Positions 10,536 to 19,394 of a stretch of 22,994 nt of DNA are shown here, piece after piece. This stretch comes from Leyella stercorea (GTDB taxonomy: Bacteria > Bacteroidota > Bacteroidia > Bacteroidales > Bacteroidaceae): the NCBI RefSeq assembly GCF_021531655.1, contig NZ_JADYUF010000050.1, forward strand, positions 1-22,994. The letters run 5' to 3'. A program made the translations under genes and the position numbers. Position 1 is the first letter of the stretch. Each line of letters begins with the position of its first letter. The notes under the pieces were generated by a model. The model was not told the DNA's origin, made no database searches, and saw only the letters and a program-made list of their open reading frames with translations.

Positions 10536-12056
10536 TTATTTGCCTGTGGTCTCCTTGAAATAGACCTTGCGGTTGACCACGTCCACCTTAATCTGATAGT
10601 AGCCTGCCTTGGTGATGTACCACTTGCGGTCGGGCTGTCCGCCGCCGGAGTTGTCGACGAAGGTCAGCTGGTTGCCGCCCTCGGCAGGCCGCTCGCCGAA
10701 CGAGGCGGCGCTGTAGTACGGCACCTCCCACTTGTCGCTGCGGATGAACGGGAACTTGATCTCGCCCTTGGTCAGACTGCCCTCCCACGTGAGGCAGTTG
10801 GGGTCGGCGGCATAGTTGTAGTGCAGCGAGTTGGCATTGGAGATGGTCCATCCGCACGGCGTGGCGTCGCCCACGAGGTAGAGCTTCATGTCGTTGGCGA
10901 CAAGGCGCTTGCCCTCGAGCATCTTTGCATACTGGGCGGAGAGGTCAACGCGCTCGCAGACTATCGTGCGCCTGTTGAAGTCAAGGGTGATGCGGTAGTC
11001 GCCGTCGGCGGGCACATTCCACTTGTAGTCGTGCATCGTGGAGTTGGCGGCGGTGACGTACTCTATGGCTCCCGTTCCCGTAATGTCCTTGCCAGCCTCG
11101 GGCGCCATGATGTAAGGCACCTCAAACTTGTTGGCGTTCTGCATGGGGAACTTCAGCTCGCCCTGCTTGAGCGGGCCCTCATAGACGAAGATGCCCTCGT
11201 CCTGCTTGTACATCGGTGCCAGGTCGCCCAAGTTCCATCCGTACGGCGTGGCGCTGCCCAGCATCCATACATTCTCCGTATTGATGCGGCTCACGCTGAC
11301 CGTCATATCCTCCAGGTCGGCCGTGACGGTGTACAGGCCGTCCTCACTCACATGAAGCGGCTCGGCGCCGCCATTGCCAAGCTCGTCATATACCAGCGTA
11401 TAGGCATTGCCCTTGGTGCCATAGAACGGCACGTCGGCATAGCGGTCGGGGGTGAGCTTGAAGTCGCCGGCATTGAGGAAGCCGGTCCACGTGTAGCCGT
11501 TGTCCATGCCCACGTCCATCTTCACCGCATCGGCCAGGCTGCTGCCGGCCGGGTTGGCGGTGCCGCAGATGTAGAGCTCGTTCTTTGGCTGGTCATACGG
11601 CGTGACCGACAGCGTCAGCGAACTGGTCTCGGGCAACTGGTAGGTGGCTGCCTCGGGCTGCATGGCGATGAGCTTGACCGATACGGAGCTCGGCGTGCCG
11701 GCCACGCCGTTCCAGTCGGACAGCATGCGGTTGAGCTGTGCCGTGGTGAGCGCGTACGACCGCGCCTCACTGGCCAGGCGCACCGTGTCGGTGGTGTAGG
11801 TGGACGACCCCTCGATGCCCATCTCGATATAGTAGGCCACGTCGCCCGAAAGGTTGGAGGCCGCATTCCACGTGAACGTCACGGCCGTGTCCTGCGCCTT
11901 GTCAGCGGTCAGGGTGATGGCCGAGTCGGGCGTGCTGCGGAGCTGCATGACATCCTCCGGCCGGTCGAGAGTATAGGGGTTGTCCTCGGAGTTGCAGGCC
12001 GTGAAGCCGGCAACCGTCGCCAGGAGGAGAAATATATGTAATAGCTGCTTTTTCAT
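10536..12056 (-). CDS. SusE/SusF-type outer-membrane glycan-binding lipoprotein
   Basis: A 506-aa lipoprotein with lipobox FTAC (Cys 21). Residues about 35-155 form the N-terminal Ig-like domain of SusE (TFTWNAAS near 61-67). Three SusE/SusF-type domains follow: about 158-258 (LYICGTANPAG), about 262-370 (VWMLGSATPYGWNL) and about 390-502 (LYLVGDATPCGWTI). Domains two and three each carry the GE-I/L-KFP signature and aromatic residues that in SusE and SusF stack on glucose rings. It sits on the cell surface and binds substrate for the SusC/SusD transporter. The position directly after susD matches the classical susCDE order. Spacing to susD is 29 bases. Codon use is G+C rich like its susCD neighbours. 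Confidence 0.9.
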   Translation of the reverse strand: MKKQLLHIFLLLATVAGFTACNSEDNPYTLDRPEDVMQLRSTPDSAITLTADKAQDTAVTFTWNAASNLSGDVAYYIEMGIEGSSTYTTDTVRLASEARSYALTTAQLNRMLSDWNGVAGTPSSVSVKLIAMQPEAATYQLPETSSLTLSVTPYDQPKNELYICGTANPAGSSLADAVKMDVGMDNGYTWTGFLNAGDFKLTPDRYADVPFYGTKGNAYTLVYDELGNGGAEPLHVSEDGLYTVTADLEDMTVSVSRINTENVWMLGSATPYGWNLGDLAPMYKQDEGIFVYEGPLKQGELKFPMQNANKFEVPYIMAPEAGKDITGTGAIEYVTAANSTMHDYKWNVPADGDYRITLDFNRRTIVCERVDLSAQYAKMLEGKRLVANDMKLYLVGDATPCGWTISNANSLHYNYAADPNCLTWEGSLTKGEIKFPFIRSDKWEVPYYSAASFGERPAEGGNQLTFVDNSGGGQPDRKWYITKAGYYQIKVDVVNRKVYFKETTGK

Positions 12057-12085
12057 TTTCTTGTCTTATATAAAAATGTTGTCGA

Positions 12086-13966
12086 TTACTTGCTCAACTT
12101 GTCCCAATAGGGGTTCTGCACCAGCTTGGGGTTCTTGTCGATTTCCGACTGATGGATGGGGAACCAGTAGTAAGCCTTGCGGTAGACGCGCGTGATGTAG
12201 GGCTTGCGCTGATAGAAGCTCGAGGCGTCCTTGCCGTCGAAGTTCATGCCGTAGAAGTCGCCCGACAGTGTGGTCTCGGCCTCCTTCCAGCGGCGCAGGT
12301 CGTCGTAGCGCGTGCCCTCGGCACAGAGCTCCACGCGGCGCTCGGCATGGATGAGCTTGCGCATGGCATCCTGGTCGGCGAGGTTGACGTGGATGTAGTT
12401 GTTGTCGGTGGCGCCGGTGGTGTACTGGCGCACGCCGGCACGCTCACGGATCTTGTTGAGATAGGTGAGGATCTCCTGGTTGCCCGGGGCGCACTCGTTG
12501 AGCGCCTCGGCATAGCTGAGATATGCCTCGGCCAGGCGGTAGATGATGCCCGGACGGTAGTTGTAGGAGCCCTGCTTGATGTTGTCCTTCGGATTGACGC
12601 GCTTGCGCATCAGGTAACCGTTCTGCGGGGCGTCGTGAGTGTGGTTGTTGTCGGCGCCGCCGTTGAAGAAGTTGTACTGGCGCTTCTCAGAGGGGAAGTA
12701 GGCGCCGCTGAAGTTCACCGTCACATAGAAGCGCGGCTCGCGGTGGCAATACATGTTGTAGGTGCCCTGCTTGGTGATGCAGTTGCCGTTCTCGGTCTCG
12801 AACTTGGTGCCTGAGCGGTGCTCGTCGGCCCCGGAGAAGCCTTTCTCCTCATACTTTGAGTCGGGATCGGTGATGGGCAGTCCGTTCTCCATGAAGAAGG
12901 CGTCAACCAGACTCTGGGTCACGCCGAAGCCGCCATTACCGCCTGAGCCGTTGGGCGTGGCGTTGCGCTCATAGTTCTGGTAGTTGACCGACGGGCGGGC
13001 AAAGAGTATCTCGGTGTTGCCGGCATCCTCGCTCTTGAGGAAGGCGTTCTCATAAGAGAGGAACGGGTCGATGGTGGTCTTGCTGTCGTCGGCATACTCG
13101 ATGTAAAGCTTGTGGCCTGAAGCCTCGGCCTTGTCGATGAGGTCCTTGCAGGCGTCAGCCGCCACACGCCACTTGTTGGCGTCATACTGGGTACTGAACA
13201 GGTGTTCGCCGTTGGCATTGACGAAGTTGGCATAGTCGCTGTTGCCGTTGACCAGCGGACTGGCGTCGAACAGCAGCATGCGGGCGCGGATGGCCAGGCA
13301 CATCAGTGAGGTGATGCGGCCGTATTTCTGCGACTCGCTGTAGCGGGCCGGCAGGATTTTGGAGCAGGCCAGCATCTCGTCGGAGCACCACTTGATGACA
13401 TCCTCGTAGGGGGTCTGCGTCTCCATCATGTCGGAAAGCGAGGCATTGACGGGCCACACGTAGTCGGGCTTGAAGGGAATGGGGCCGTAGGTGTTGGCCA
13501 GCAGGTAATAGTAGTAGGCCTGCATGAAGCGGCACTCCGTCTTCATATAGGTCATCTCACGCTCCGAGATGTCCTGGTCGGTGAGGGCGTGCGCCTTCTC
13601 GCGGAAGATGTTGGCCTCGCGGATGCGCTGCGGCAGCAGGGCCCAGTAGTTGCCGTTCCAGTCGCTGGCAGGCGTCCACTCGCCCAAAATCATCGGGATA
13701 ATCTGGTTGCCGAACTGGCGGTAGCGCTCAGGGATGGTGGCGTCGTCGCCAAGTATCATCCAGCCCAGGTCGAAGACGTAACCGTCGTAGCAGTCGGGAA
13801 TGGCAGAATAGACATTGGCGAGCCACTGCTCCACATGTGTCTTGTCATTGAACACATTCTCCATGTCCAGTTCCGTGTCCGGCTCCTTGTCGAGGAAGTC
13901 GGAGCAGGAGGTGAGGAGCGGCAGACAGGCTGCCAGTATGATAATGTATGATTTGATACTTTTCAT
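12086..13966 (-). CDS. SusD/RagB-family glycan-binding lipoprotein
   Basis: A 626-aa lipoprotein with lipobox LTSC (Cys 21) followed by DFLDKEPD, the characteristic start of SusD proteins. The helical TPR-like core is visible from about 40 to 350 (ECRFMQAYYYYLLANTYGPIPF near 125-146). The C-terminal half carries the family signatures YRLAEAYLSYAEALNE, YLNKIRERAGV and ERRVELCAEGTRYDDLRRW. SusD covers the SusC pore as a lid and captures glycan before import. It is somewhat longer than starch SusD, as is common for loci with other substrates. It is transcribed 44 bases after susC. No residue set in the sequence alone identifies the sugar. Confidence 0.96.
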   Translation of the reverse strand: MKSIKSYIIILAACLPLLTSCSDFLDKEPDTELDMENVFNDKTHVEQWLANVYSAIPDCYDGYVFDLGWMILGDDATIPERYRQFGNQIIPMILGEWTPASDWNGNYWALLPQRIREANIFREKAHALTDQDISEREMTYMKTECRFMQAYYYYLLANTYGPIPFKPDYVWPVNASLSDMMETQTPYEDVIKWCSDEMLACSKILPARYSESQKYGRITSLMCLAIRARMLLFDASPLVNGNSDYANFVNANGEHLFSTQYDANKWRVAADACKDLIDKAEASGHKLYIEYADDSKTTIDPFLSYENAFLKSEDAGNTEILFARPSVNYQNYERNATPNGSGGNGGFGVTQSLVDAFFMENGLPITDPDSKYEEKGFSGADEHRSGTKFETENGNCITKQGTYNMYCHREPRFYVTVNFSGAYFPSEKRQYNFFNGGADNNHTHDAPQNGYLMRKRVNPKDNIKQGSYNYRPGIIYRLAEAYLSYAEALNECAPGNQEILTYLNKIRERAGVRQYTTGATDNNYIHVNLADQDAMRKLIHAERRVELCAEGTRYDDLRRWKEAETTLSGDFYGMNFDGKDASSFYQRKPYITRVYRKAYYWFPIHQSEIDKNPKLVQNPYWDKLSK

Positions 13967-14010
13967 GACTATTGTTTCTTATTAGATAATACCTTATTTG
14001 TTCCAGGCAA

Positions 14011-17000
14011 TCAGAAGGTAAGGTCCATTCCGATCATGACCGACCGCATGGACGGATACTTCAGACCGTCGGACGTGGAGAGCTCGGGGTCCCACAACTT
14101 GAATTTGGAGAGGTAGAACAGGTCGTTGCCGCTCACATAGAAGCGGATGTTCTTGCCGTAAATCTTGTTGCTCCAGGCCTGGGGCAGGGTGAAGCCTATC
14201 TCGATCATCTTCAGCCTGAGGAAGCTCATGTTCTTCTTCCACCAGGTGGAGGCGACGTTGTTGTTGGGGTTCTCGGTCGACGAGAGTCTCGGCCAGAACA
14301 CGTTCTGCGAGGGGTTGTCCTCGGTCCAGCGGTCGTTGTAGTTGGAATAGATGTTGCCCAGCACGCCCTGTCCGCTTCCGGGGATGAAATAGCTGTTGCT
14401 GCCGATGATGCGGTAGGCGTCGCCCGTGCCCTGGAAGAAGAAGTTGAAGTCGAAGGCCTTGTATTTCACGTTTCCGCCGAAGCCATAGACGATGCGCGGG
14501 TCTGAGGTGCCGCCGATGTAGCCCTCATCTTGGTCGGTGATGAGTCCGTCGCCGTTCATATCCTTGTACTTGATGTCGCCGGGGCGCACCTTGGCGCCGA
14601 GCTGCGGCTGCGGCTGGTCGGCCTTCACGTTGCCGTCGGCGTCGAAGTCGTCGGCCGTGTAGAGGCCCAGGGCCTGATAGCCCCACAGCGTGTTGATGCT
14701 GCGGCCCGTGATGGAGCGGTAGGTACCCTTGACGCTCTCGGGCTCGTCCTTCTCAACAATCTTGTTGCGGGCATAGGTGAAGTTGCCGTGGGCACTGAGC
14801 TCCAGGTCCTTGTTGATGCGCTTGTGATAGGTGACGGAGGCGTCGAGGCCATGGTTGTCCACCTTGCCGTAGTTGGCCCATGGACTGTTGATGTAGCCCA
14901 CCTGCGTGGGTATCGTACTGCGCTGCATGAAGATGTTGGTGCGGTGCTCCTTGAAGAAGTCAACCTGCACGTTGAGGGCATCCCACAGTCCCACCTCAAG
15001 GCCGACATTTGCCTTCACTGAGGTCTCCCATGTGAGGTCCGCGACACCGTAGTCGCCCTCCTGGATGCCACCACGGTAATAGTCGCCCTTGTAGCCCCAG
15101 TTGTAGCCGGAGGCATTGCTGTTGATGGTCGTGATGTAGGCGAAGCGGCGTCCGCCGATGTCGTCATTGCCGAGCTTGCCGACCGAGGCCCTCAGCTTCA
15201 GCAGGTTGACGGTGGAGCGCAGGGGAGCCATGAACTTCTCCTCGGAGATGACGTAACCTAAGGCGATAGACGGGAAGAAGCCGTAGCGGTGACCCTTGGC
15301 AAAGTTCTCTGAGCCGTTGTAGCCGAAGTTGAACTCGCCGATGTAGCGGTTGTCGTAGGTATATGACAGGCGTCCTGCGATGCCCTGTGTGCGCTTGGAC
15401 TGCACGTCGCCCCAGTCGTAGCTGCGCTGGTTGTAGAGGAACAGGGCGTTGACGCTGTGCTTCTTGGCGAACACGTGGTCGTACGACAGCGAGCCTTCAA
15501 GGTAGGTGCTCTGGTTGCCGAAGTTGCCGTTGCTCGAATGTGACAGCACGTCGGTGCCGTATTTCAGAATGGAATGCACGAGGTTGCCCGAGGCGTCGCG
15601 CGAATGCGCCACACTGTAATAGTCGGGCGTGCGGCCGCGCGTGACGAAGTTCTCGCTGTAGTTGTCAAACGAGAACACCACCTTGGCCTTCAGGCCTTTG
15701 AGCAGCATCTTCAGGTCCTGCTCCACCGAGAACAGCGACTGTATCTGCGCATGGCCGCTGCGGTAGTAGCCCTGCTGCGTGCTCATGGCCCAGGGGTTGT
15801 AGCGCTCTACCGAGGCGATGGGGATGGTGCCGTCGGAATAACGTGTGGGATGGACGTAGGGCGGGGTCTCAAAGGCTTTGGAGAAGACCTCGTCGGTGCC
15901 ACTGTTCGACTTGCGCAGGTTCTGCAGATAGCCGCCGATGTTGAAGCGCAGCAGGGTCGTCGGCGTGAGGTTCAGGTCGACGTTGGCGCGCATGTTGTAG
16001 CGGGTGAGCTTGCTGCCCGTGTCGTAGTCGAGCGTCGGGTCGGTCTCCATGATGCCGTTCTCGTGATAAATCGAGGCTGTCAGCGAGTAGCGGAGTATCT
16101 TGGTGCCGCCCGAGACGGTCATGTTGGCGCGCGTCGAGTAGGCATAGTCCTTGGTGATGGCGTCGATCCAGTTCACGTTAGGATAGAGGTCACGGTCGTA
16201 GCCCGTATAGGTCTTCAGCACCTGGTCCTTGGAGAACATGCCCGGATTGAGCTCGTTGAGGAGGTTCATGTATTCGGCGGCGCCCACAAACTGCGGCAGT
16301 TTGGTAGGCGTCTGGATAGACTGCTCCACACGGAAGTTGACCGACGGCTTGGCCACCTCGCCGCGCTTGGTGTTGATGATGATGACACCATTGGCGCCGC
16401 GCACACCGTACATGGCGCTGGCCGAGGCATCCTTCAGTACTGAGAACGACTCTATCTCGGCCGGGTCGATGTCGTTCAGGCTGCGCTCCACGCCGTCAAT
16501 GAGCACCAGGGGCTTGCTGCCGCTGCCGAAGGTGGAGATACCGCGAATCCAGAAGTTGGAGTCGTCATATCCCGGCTCGCCCGACGGCTTCACGGCAATG
16601 ATGCCCGCCAGCTGGCCGGCAAGGTTGTTGCTTAGCGAGCGGCTTGAGCCGACCTGCAACTTGCCGGGGTCGAGGGTCTGTATAGAGCCTATAACCGACA
16701 GCTTCTTCTGGTTGCCGTAGCCCACAACCACAACCTCGTCGGTAGCCACGGCATCCTCCTTTAATTGTATATTAAAGTTGATGTCGCTGCCTACACGCAC
16801 CTCCTGCTGCTTGAAGCCGAGGTAGTTGAACACCAGCACCGAGTTCTTGGACGGCACACTGATGTAGAAGTGGCCGTCGATGTCGGTTATTGCCGCGTCC
16901 TTGGAACCCTTTACGGTGACGCTCACGCCTATAAGCGGACTGTTCTCGCCATCGACAACAGTACCACTGACCTTTATGCCCTTTTGCTGTTGCTGGAGCA

Positions 17001-17091
17001 TGAAGGCTGGTGCAGCCGTTGCCGGCACGAGCGGAGCCGATGCCATAGGCGCTAACATTACGGAGTATAATAAGGAATGCCTTATATTCAT
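14011..17091 (-). CDS. SusC/RagA-family TonB-dependent glycan transporter
   Basis: A 1026-aa outer-membrane transporter. Residues 1-28 form a signal peptide. Residues 38-112 form the carboxypeptidase-regulatory-like domain (VSGTVVDGENSPLIGVSV). The TonB box-like DEVVVVGYG is at 118-126. The plug domain spans about 127-245 and includes IRGISTFGSGSKPLVLIDG and SASAMYGVRGANGVIII. The remainder is a 22-strand beta barrel closing in VMIGMDLTF with a terminal Phe. It imports oligosaccharides captured by SusD using TonB energy. It is the first gene of the operon and has a clear -7 box upstream. The first ~130 codons are less G+C rich than the rest, so the boundary of the G+C-rich block appears to fall inside this gene, near 16560-16700. 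Confidence 0.97.
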   Translation of the reverse strand: MNIRHSLLYSVMLAPMASAPLVPATAAPAFMLQQQQKGIKVSGTVVDGENSPLIGVSVTVKGSKDAAITDIDGHFYISVPSKNSVLVFNYLGFKQQEVRVGSDINFNIQLKEDAVATDEVVVVGYGNQKKLSVIGSIQTLDPGKLQVGSSRSLSNNLAGQLAGIIAVKPSGEPGYDDSNFWIRGISTFGSGSKPLVLIDGVERSLNDIDPAEIESFSVLKDASASAMYGVRGANGVIIINTKRGEVAKPSVNFRVEQSIQTPTKLPQFVGAAEYMNLLNELNPGMFSKDQVLKTYTGYDRDLYPNVNWIDAITKDYAYSTRANMTVSGGTKILRYSLTASIYHENGIMETDPTLDYDTGSKLTRYNMRANVDLNLTPTTLLRFNIGGYLQNLRKSNSGTDEVFSKAFETPPYVHPTRYSDGTIPIASVERYNPWAMSTQQGYYRSGHAQIQSLFSVEQDLKMLLKGLKAKVVFSFDNYSENFVTRGRTPDYYSVAHSRDASGNLVHSILKYGTDVLSHSSNGNFGNQSTYLEGSLSYDHVFAKKHSVNALFLYNQRSYDWGDVQSKRTQGIAGRLSYTYDNRYIGEFNFGYNGSENFAKGHRYGFFPSIALGYVISEEKFMAPLRSTVNLLKLRASVGKLGNDDIGGRRFAYITTINSNASGYNWGYKGDYYRGGIQEGDYGVADLTWETSVKANVGLEVGLWDALNVQVDFFKEHRTNIFMQRSTIPTQVGYINSPWANYGKVDNHGLDASVTYHKRINKDLELSAHGNFTYARNKIVEKDEPESVKGTYRSITGRSINTLWGYQALGLYTADDFDADGNVKADQPQPQLGAKVRPGDIKYKDMNGDGLITDQDEGYIGGTSDPRIVYGFGGNVKYKAFDFNFFFQGTGDAYRIIGSNSYFIPGSGQGVLGNIYSNYNDRWTEDNPSQNVFWPRLSSTENPNNNVASTWWKKNMSFLRLKMIEIGFTLPQAWSNKIYGKNIRFYVSGNDLFYLSKFKLWDPELSTSDGLKYPSMRSVMIGMDLTF

Positions 17092-17136
17092 AATGTAAGT
17101 GGTTTTTAATTAATTGATGTTGTTTAATGTTTTTTG

Positions 17137-17164
17137 CAAAGTTATCACTTTTAAGTATACGCAA
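17137..17164 (-). promoter_or_regulatory. susC operon promoter (-33 and -7 boxes)
   Basis: On the minus strand TAACTTTG (17144-17137) matches the Bacteroidetes -7 consensus TAnnTTTG exactly. A TTG (17164-17162) lies 17 bases before it, in place of the -33 TTTG. Transcription should start near 17130, giving a leader of about 39 bases before the susC start. The boxes are seen; use as a promoter is inferred. Confidence 0.75.
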
Positions 17165-17190
17165 GAACAGTGTATCACAAAAATACAAAC

Positions 17191-17241
17191 GTTTCACAAG
17201 GTGTTTTTCACTGGTTTTCAATGGGTTAGATTTTTCAGTGG
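17191..17241. promoter_or_regulatory. Direct repeats TTTTCANTGG, candidate activator site
   Basis: Three copies of TTTTCANTGG lie upstream of the susC promoter: TTTTCACTGG (17205-17214), TTTTCAATGG (17215-17224) and TTTTCAGTGG (17232-17241). A degenerate fourth is GTTTCACAAGG at 17191-17201. The set is flanked by an exact 10-bp direct repeat, AAAATACAAA, at 17180-17189 and 17248-17257. Placement about 30-80 bases upstream of the -33 region suits an activator. The SusR-like protein encoded next door is the obvious candidate, but binding is inferred. Confidence 0.5.
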
Positions 17242-17270
17242 TAACATAAAATACAAATGCCGTACAAGTA

Positions 17271-17294
17271 GATGCTTGACTCTCGTCAAGCATC
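17271..17294 (-). terminator. Hairpin at the 3' end of the SusR-like gene
   Basis: A perfect 10-bp stem (GATGCTTGAC at 17271-17280, GTCAAGCATC at 17285-17294) has a 4-base loop. It overlaps the TGA stop codon of the SusR-like gene and precedes the susC promoter region. No strong U-tract follows, so it may be a weak or partial terminator. Confidence 0.45.
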
Positions 17295-18975
17295 ATTCTA
17301 TGCGCAGCACCTGGTTTTCAAAGTCGTCGGGGCATAACGAGCGCAGGCGGATGCGCGAGCGGTACGAATAGACAGTCTGCTTTGAGCAGCGCAGAAAGGA
17401 GGCTATCTTCTCATTCTCCACAATGCCAAGACGCATCAAGGCATAGATGCGCAGCTCGGTGCTGAGCCTGCCCTCGTGCTTGGGCTGTATCGACTCTTCG
17501 GGGCGAAGCAAGGCATTAAACGTGGACACAAAGCTCGGGAATATCTTGAGGAAGATGCGGTCGAAGTCTTCGAAGAACTCTTCTACCTCGTCGTCGATAA
17601 TGGTCTTCGACTTTAGCTTGCGGTACAGCTCGCTCACCATGCCTGCAGCGGCAAGCTTGTTGAGCGAGCGGCGGTATGCCTCAAGCTTGTCGATGTACGA
17701 CGAGCACTTCGACATAAACTCCATTATGTATATGTTCTTAATCTTATTTGCCTCGCCAAGGGAGGCGTTCGACTCACGAAGCCTACTGTTGGCGTCGTTG
17801 AGCTGCTCGTTCGTAAAGGTTATCTGGGTATTGAGCGAGTTGAGCTTGCTGTTCATCTCGGCAAGGCTCTCGTTCGACTTAAGCAGCTGTCGGCGTGCCT
17901 GGGCTATGCGTCTGAGCTGCTTGTAGGTGTAGAACACCATGCACACAAGCATCAATAGCAGCACCACAACGACCGCCAAGCCCACTGTAAGGTGGCGACG
18001 CTCGGCTGCCTTCATGCTGTCGTAAGAATTGTCGATAATGGGCAGCACGTCCGACACCTCGAATATGCGAAGCTTGGCGTTGCACTCGGTGGCATCCTCA
18101 AGCGACTTACGCATATAGCGGTAGGCTCTGTCCACATCGCCCTCCTCATATAATATGGTGGCGAGGCGGCGCAAGGAGATATATTCGCGCACGCTGTGCT
18201 TGATGTCGGATATTGCCGACATTATGAGATACTGCTTCACACGCTCCGTATCGTCTACCTTGTCGTATATATCGGCGATGGCGTAGGCTATGTATCCCAT
18301 GTCGCGGTTGTTGATGTCAAGGTTTTCGTAAGCCTTGACAAGAAGGTGCAAAGCATCGGTGTATTTGTGGCGTGTGGTAAGAAACTCGGCATCGTCCCAT
18401 ATCGATTTCGTGGTTTGAAGGTTGCGCAGGGAGTCGCGATAGCCCACACGCAGTTGCTCATAATAATCTTTCTGGGCTTTGGTAAGGGCTGTCAGGCGCT
18501 TTGCCTCGTACAACTCGCCGTACAAACTGTAGTAGTAGGTCTGCACACCGGTCGACATCAAGGGTCGGTCTAACGATTGCAGCTGGCGAATGGCAGCAAT
18601 ATAGTCGCCGTTCTTAATCAATATGGCTGCAATGTCGAGCTGTGAAAACTGCACCTCCTTCTGGTTGCCGATGCGATACGCCACTTGCAGCTTGCGGTCG
18701 GCATAGACGTAAGCCGAATCGAGCACAAACTGCTTGTACATAAAGAAGAGCTGCCGGGTAAGGTCCAGTCGGTCGGCATCGTTGGTTGCTCGGCTCAGCT
18801 TCTGCTTAGCCTTGGCAATGCGTTGCTCGTACAGACGGTTGTACACGTTGCTGCTGTCTATCACGCGGTCGAGGTCGGCAAGGGTTGGTCGCCAGTGGCG
18901 TGGGGAGGCAGGGGCTGCCGTTATGGTTGCCGCAAAGGCAACGCCTAATAGAATAGTGGTTATCAGTCGATACAT
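17293..18975 (-). CDS. SusR-like membrane-bound transcriptional regulator (TPR + DUF6377 type)
   Basis: A 560-aa regulator. Residues 1-20 form a signal peptide or first membrane anchor. A periplasmic helical sensor with TPR-like repeats covers about 30-325, and one transmembrane segment lies at 329-349. A coiled coil follows at about 355-412 (repeated SxLxxxNxxL patterns), then a cytoplasmic domain of the DUF6377 type. A C-terminal helix-turn-helix ends the protein (about 506-541: ELRIYALMRLGIVENEKIASFLRCSKQTVYSYRSRIR, given here as its limits and key words IASFLRCS and TVYSYRSR). This is the architecture of SusR, which senses maltose-like sugars in the periplasm and activates sus genes. It lies 201 bases upstream of susC on the same strand and most likely controls the operon. 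It has its own well-matched promoter. Confidence 0.88.
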   Translation of the reverse strand: MYRLITTILLGVAFAATITAAPASPRHWRPTLADLDRVIDSSNVYNRLYEQRIAKAKQKLSRATNDADRLDLTRQLFFMYKQFVLDSAYVYADRKLQVAYRIGNQKEVQFSQLDIAAILIKNGDYIAAIRQLQSLDRPLMSTGVQTYYYSLYGELYEAKRLTALTKAQKDYYEQLRVGYRDSLRNLQTTKSIWDDAEFLTTRHKYTDALHLLVKAYENLDINNRDMGYIAYAIADIYDKVDDTERVKQYLIMSAISDIKHSVREYISLRRLATILYEEGDVDRAYRYMRKSLEDATECNAKLRIFEVSDVLPIIDNSYDSMKAAERRHLTVGLAVVVVLLLMLVCMVFYTYKQLRRIAQARRQLLKSNESLAEMNSKLNSLNTQITFTNEQLNDANSRLRESNASLGEANKIKNIYIMEFMSKCSSYIDKLEAYRRSLNKLAAAGMVSELYRKLKSKTIIDDEVEEFFEDFDRIFLKIFPSFVSTFNALLRPEESIQPKHEGRLSTELRIYALMRLGIVENEKIASFLRCSKQTVYSYRSRIRLRSLCPDDFENQVLRIE

Positions 18976-19006
18976 TACAAATATAGTTTTTCGGTTTATG
19001 ATAGCG

Positions 19007-19037
19007 CAAAGTTACTCAAATGTATTGTAGCGGCAAA
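19007..19037 (-). promoter_or_regulatory. Promoter of the SusR-like gene
   Basis: On the minus strand TTTG (19037-19034), 19 bases, then TAACTTTG (19014-19007) fits the Bacteroidetes -33/-7 pattern with ideal spacing. The start codon is at 18975, giving a leader of about 25 bases. Confidence 0.8.
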
Positions 19038-19055
19038 GGAGTTGGGGAGTTAATG

Positions 19056-19154
19056 TTCGTGTAATGAACGTATAATATTCTATCGTGTAATTAGCGTTAA
19101 TGTTTTATCGTGTAATTGGCGTTAATGTTTTAATCGTATATTGGACGTTAATGG
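19056..19154. repeat. Degenerate 25-bp tandem repeats
   Basis: Two close copies, ATCGTGTAATTAGCGTTAATG + TTTT at 19082-19106 and its one-mismatch partner at 19107-19131, are flanked by looser copies at 19056-19081 and 19133-19154 (ATCGTATATTGGACGTTAATG). The period is 25-26 bases. They begin about 20 bases upstream of the -33 box of the SusR-like gene, so they could be operator sites for it. Confidence 0.65.
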
Positions 19155-19165
19155 GCTACGAGGAG

Positions 19166-19338
19166 CGTCGCCGCCTCGGCGACGTAAGCATACGTAAGAG
19201 GGTCAATATTGACTATTGACCCTCATCCTACGGCTACATTCGACAATAAGGTGTAGTAGCCTATGATGTTTGACAACAATAAAGCGCAGAAGACAACGGT
19301 ATCTACTCCCCTCCCTGCGGGGGAGGGGTCGGGAGTAG
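19166..19338. repeat. Cluster of three strong hairpins (REP-like)
   Basis: There are three perfect inverted repeats. CGTCGCCG with CGGCGACG lies at 19166-19184 (3-base loop). GAGGGTCAATA with TATTGACCCTC lies at 19198-19224 (5-base loop). CTACTCCC with GGGAGTAG lies at 19303-19338 and contains an inner CCCCTCCC/GGGAGGGG stem. None lies directly after a gene end. The G+C-rich style recalls short repeated elements common between Bacteroidales genes; genome-wide copy number cannot be judged here. Confidence 0.6.
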
Positions 19339-19356
19339 GGCTTTTTATTTTATTGC

Positions 19357-19394
19357 AAAAAAATAGCGGAAACAGAAATCACTTCTGCTCCCGC
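19357..19394 (-). terminator. Intrinsic terminator of the candidate small RNA
   Basis: On the minus strand GCGGGAGCAGAA (19394-19383) pairs along 12 bases, two of them G-U, with TTCTGTTTCCGC (19377-19366) across a 5-base loop. TA and seven T residues (19363-19357) follow. This is the most typical intrinsic terminator in the window. Confidence 0.8.

Noticed and set aside
10821..12041. 406-codon plus-strand frame opposite the SusE-like gene
   Set aside because: The minus strand encodes a lipoprotein with clear SusE/F domains; the opposite frame is rich in Val, Gly and Arg, as expected for a shadow frame.
19303..19350. G+C-rich hairpin followed by a T-run, as a plus-strand terminator
   Set aside because: No plus-strand gene lies upstream of it; the gene to its left is on the minus strand and points away. 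It is better described as a repeat element.
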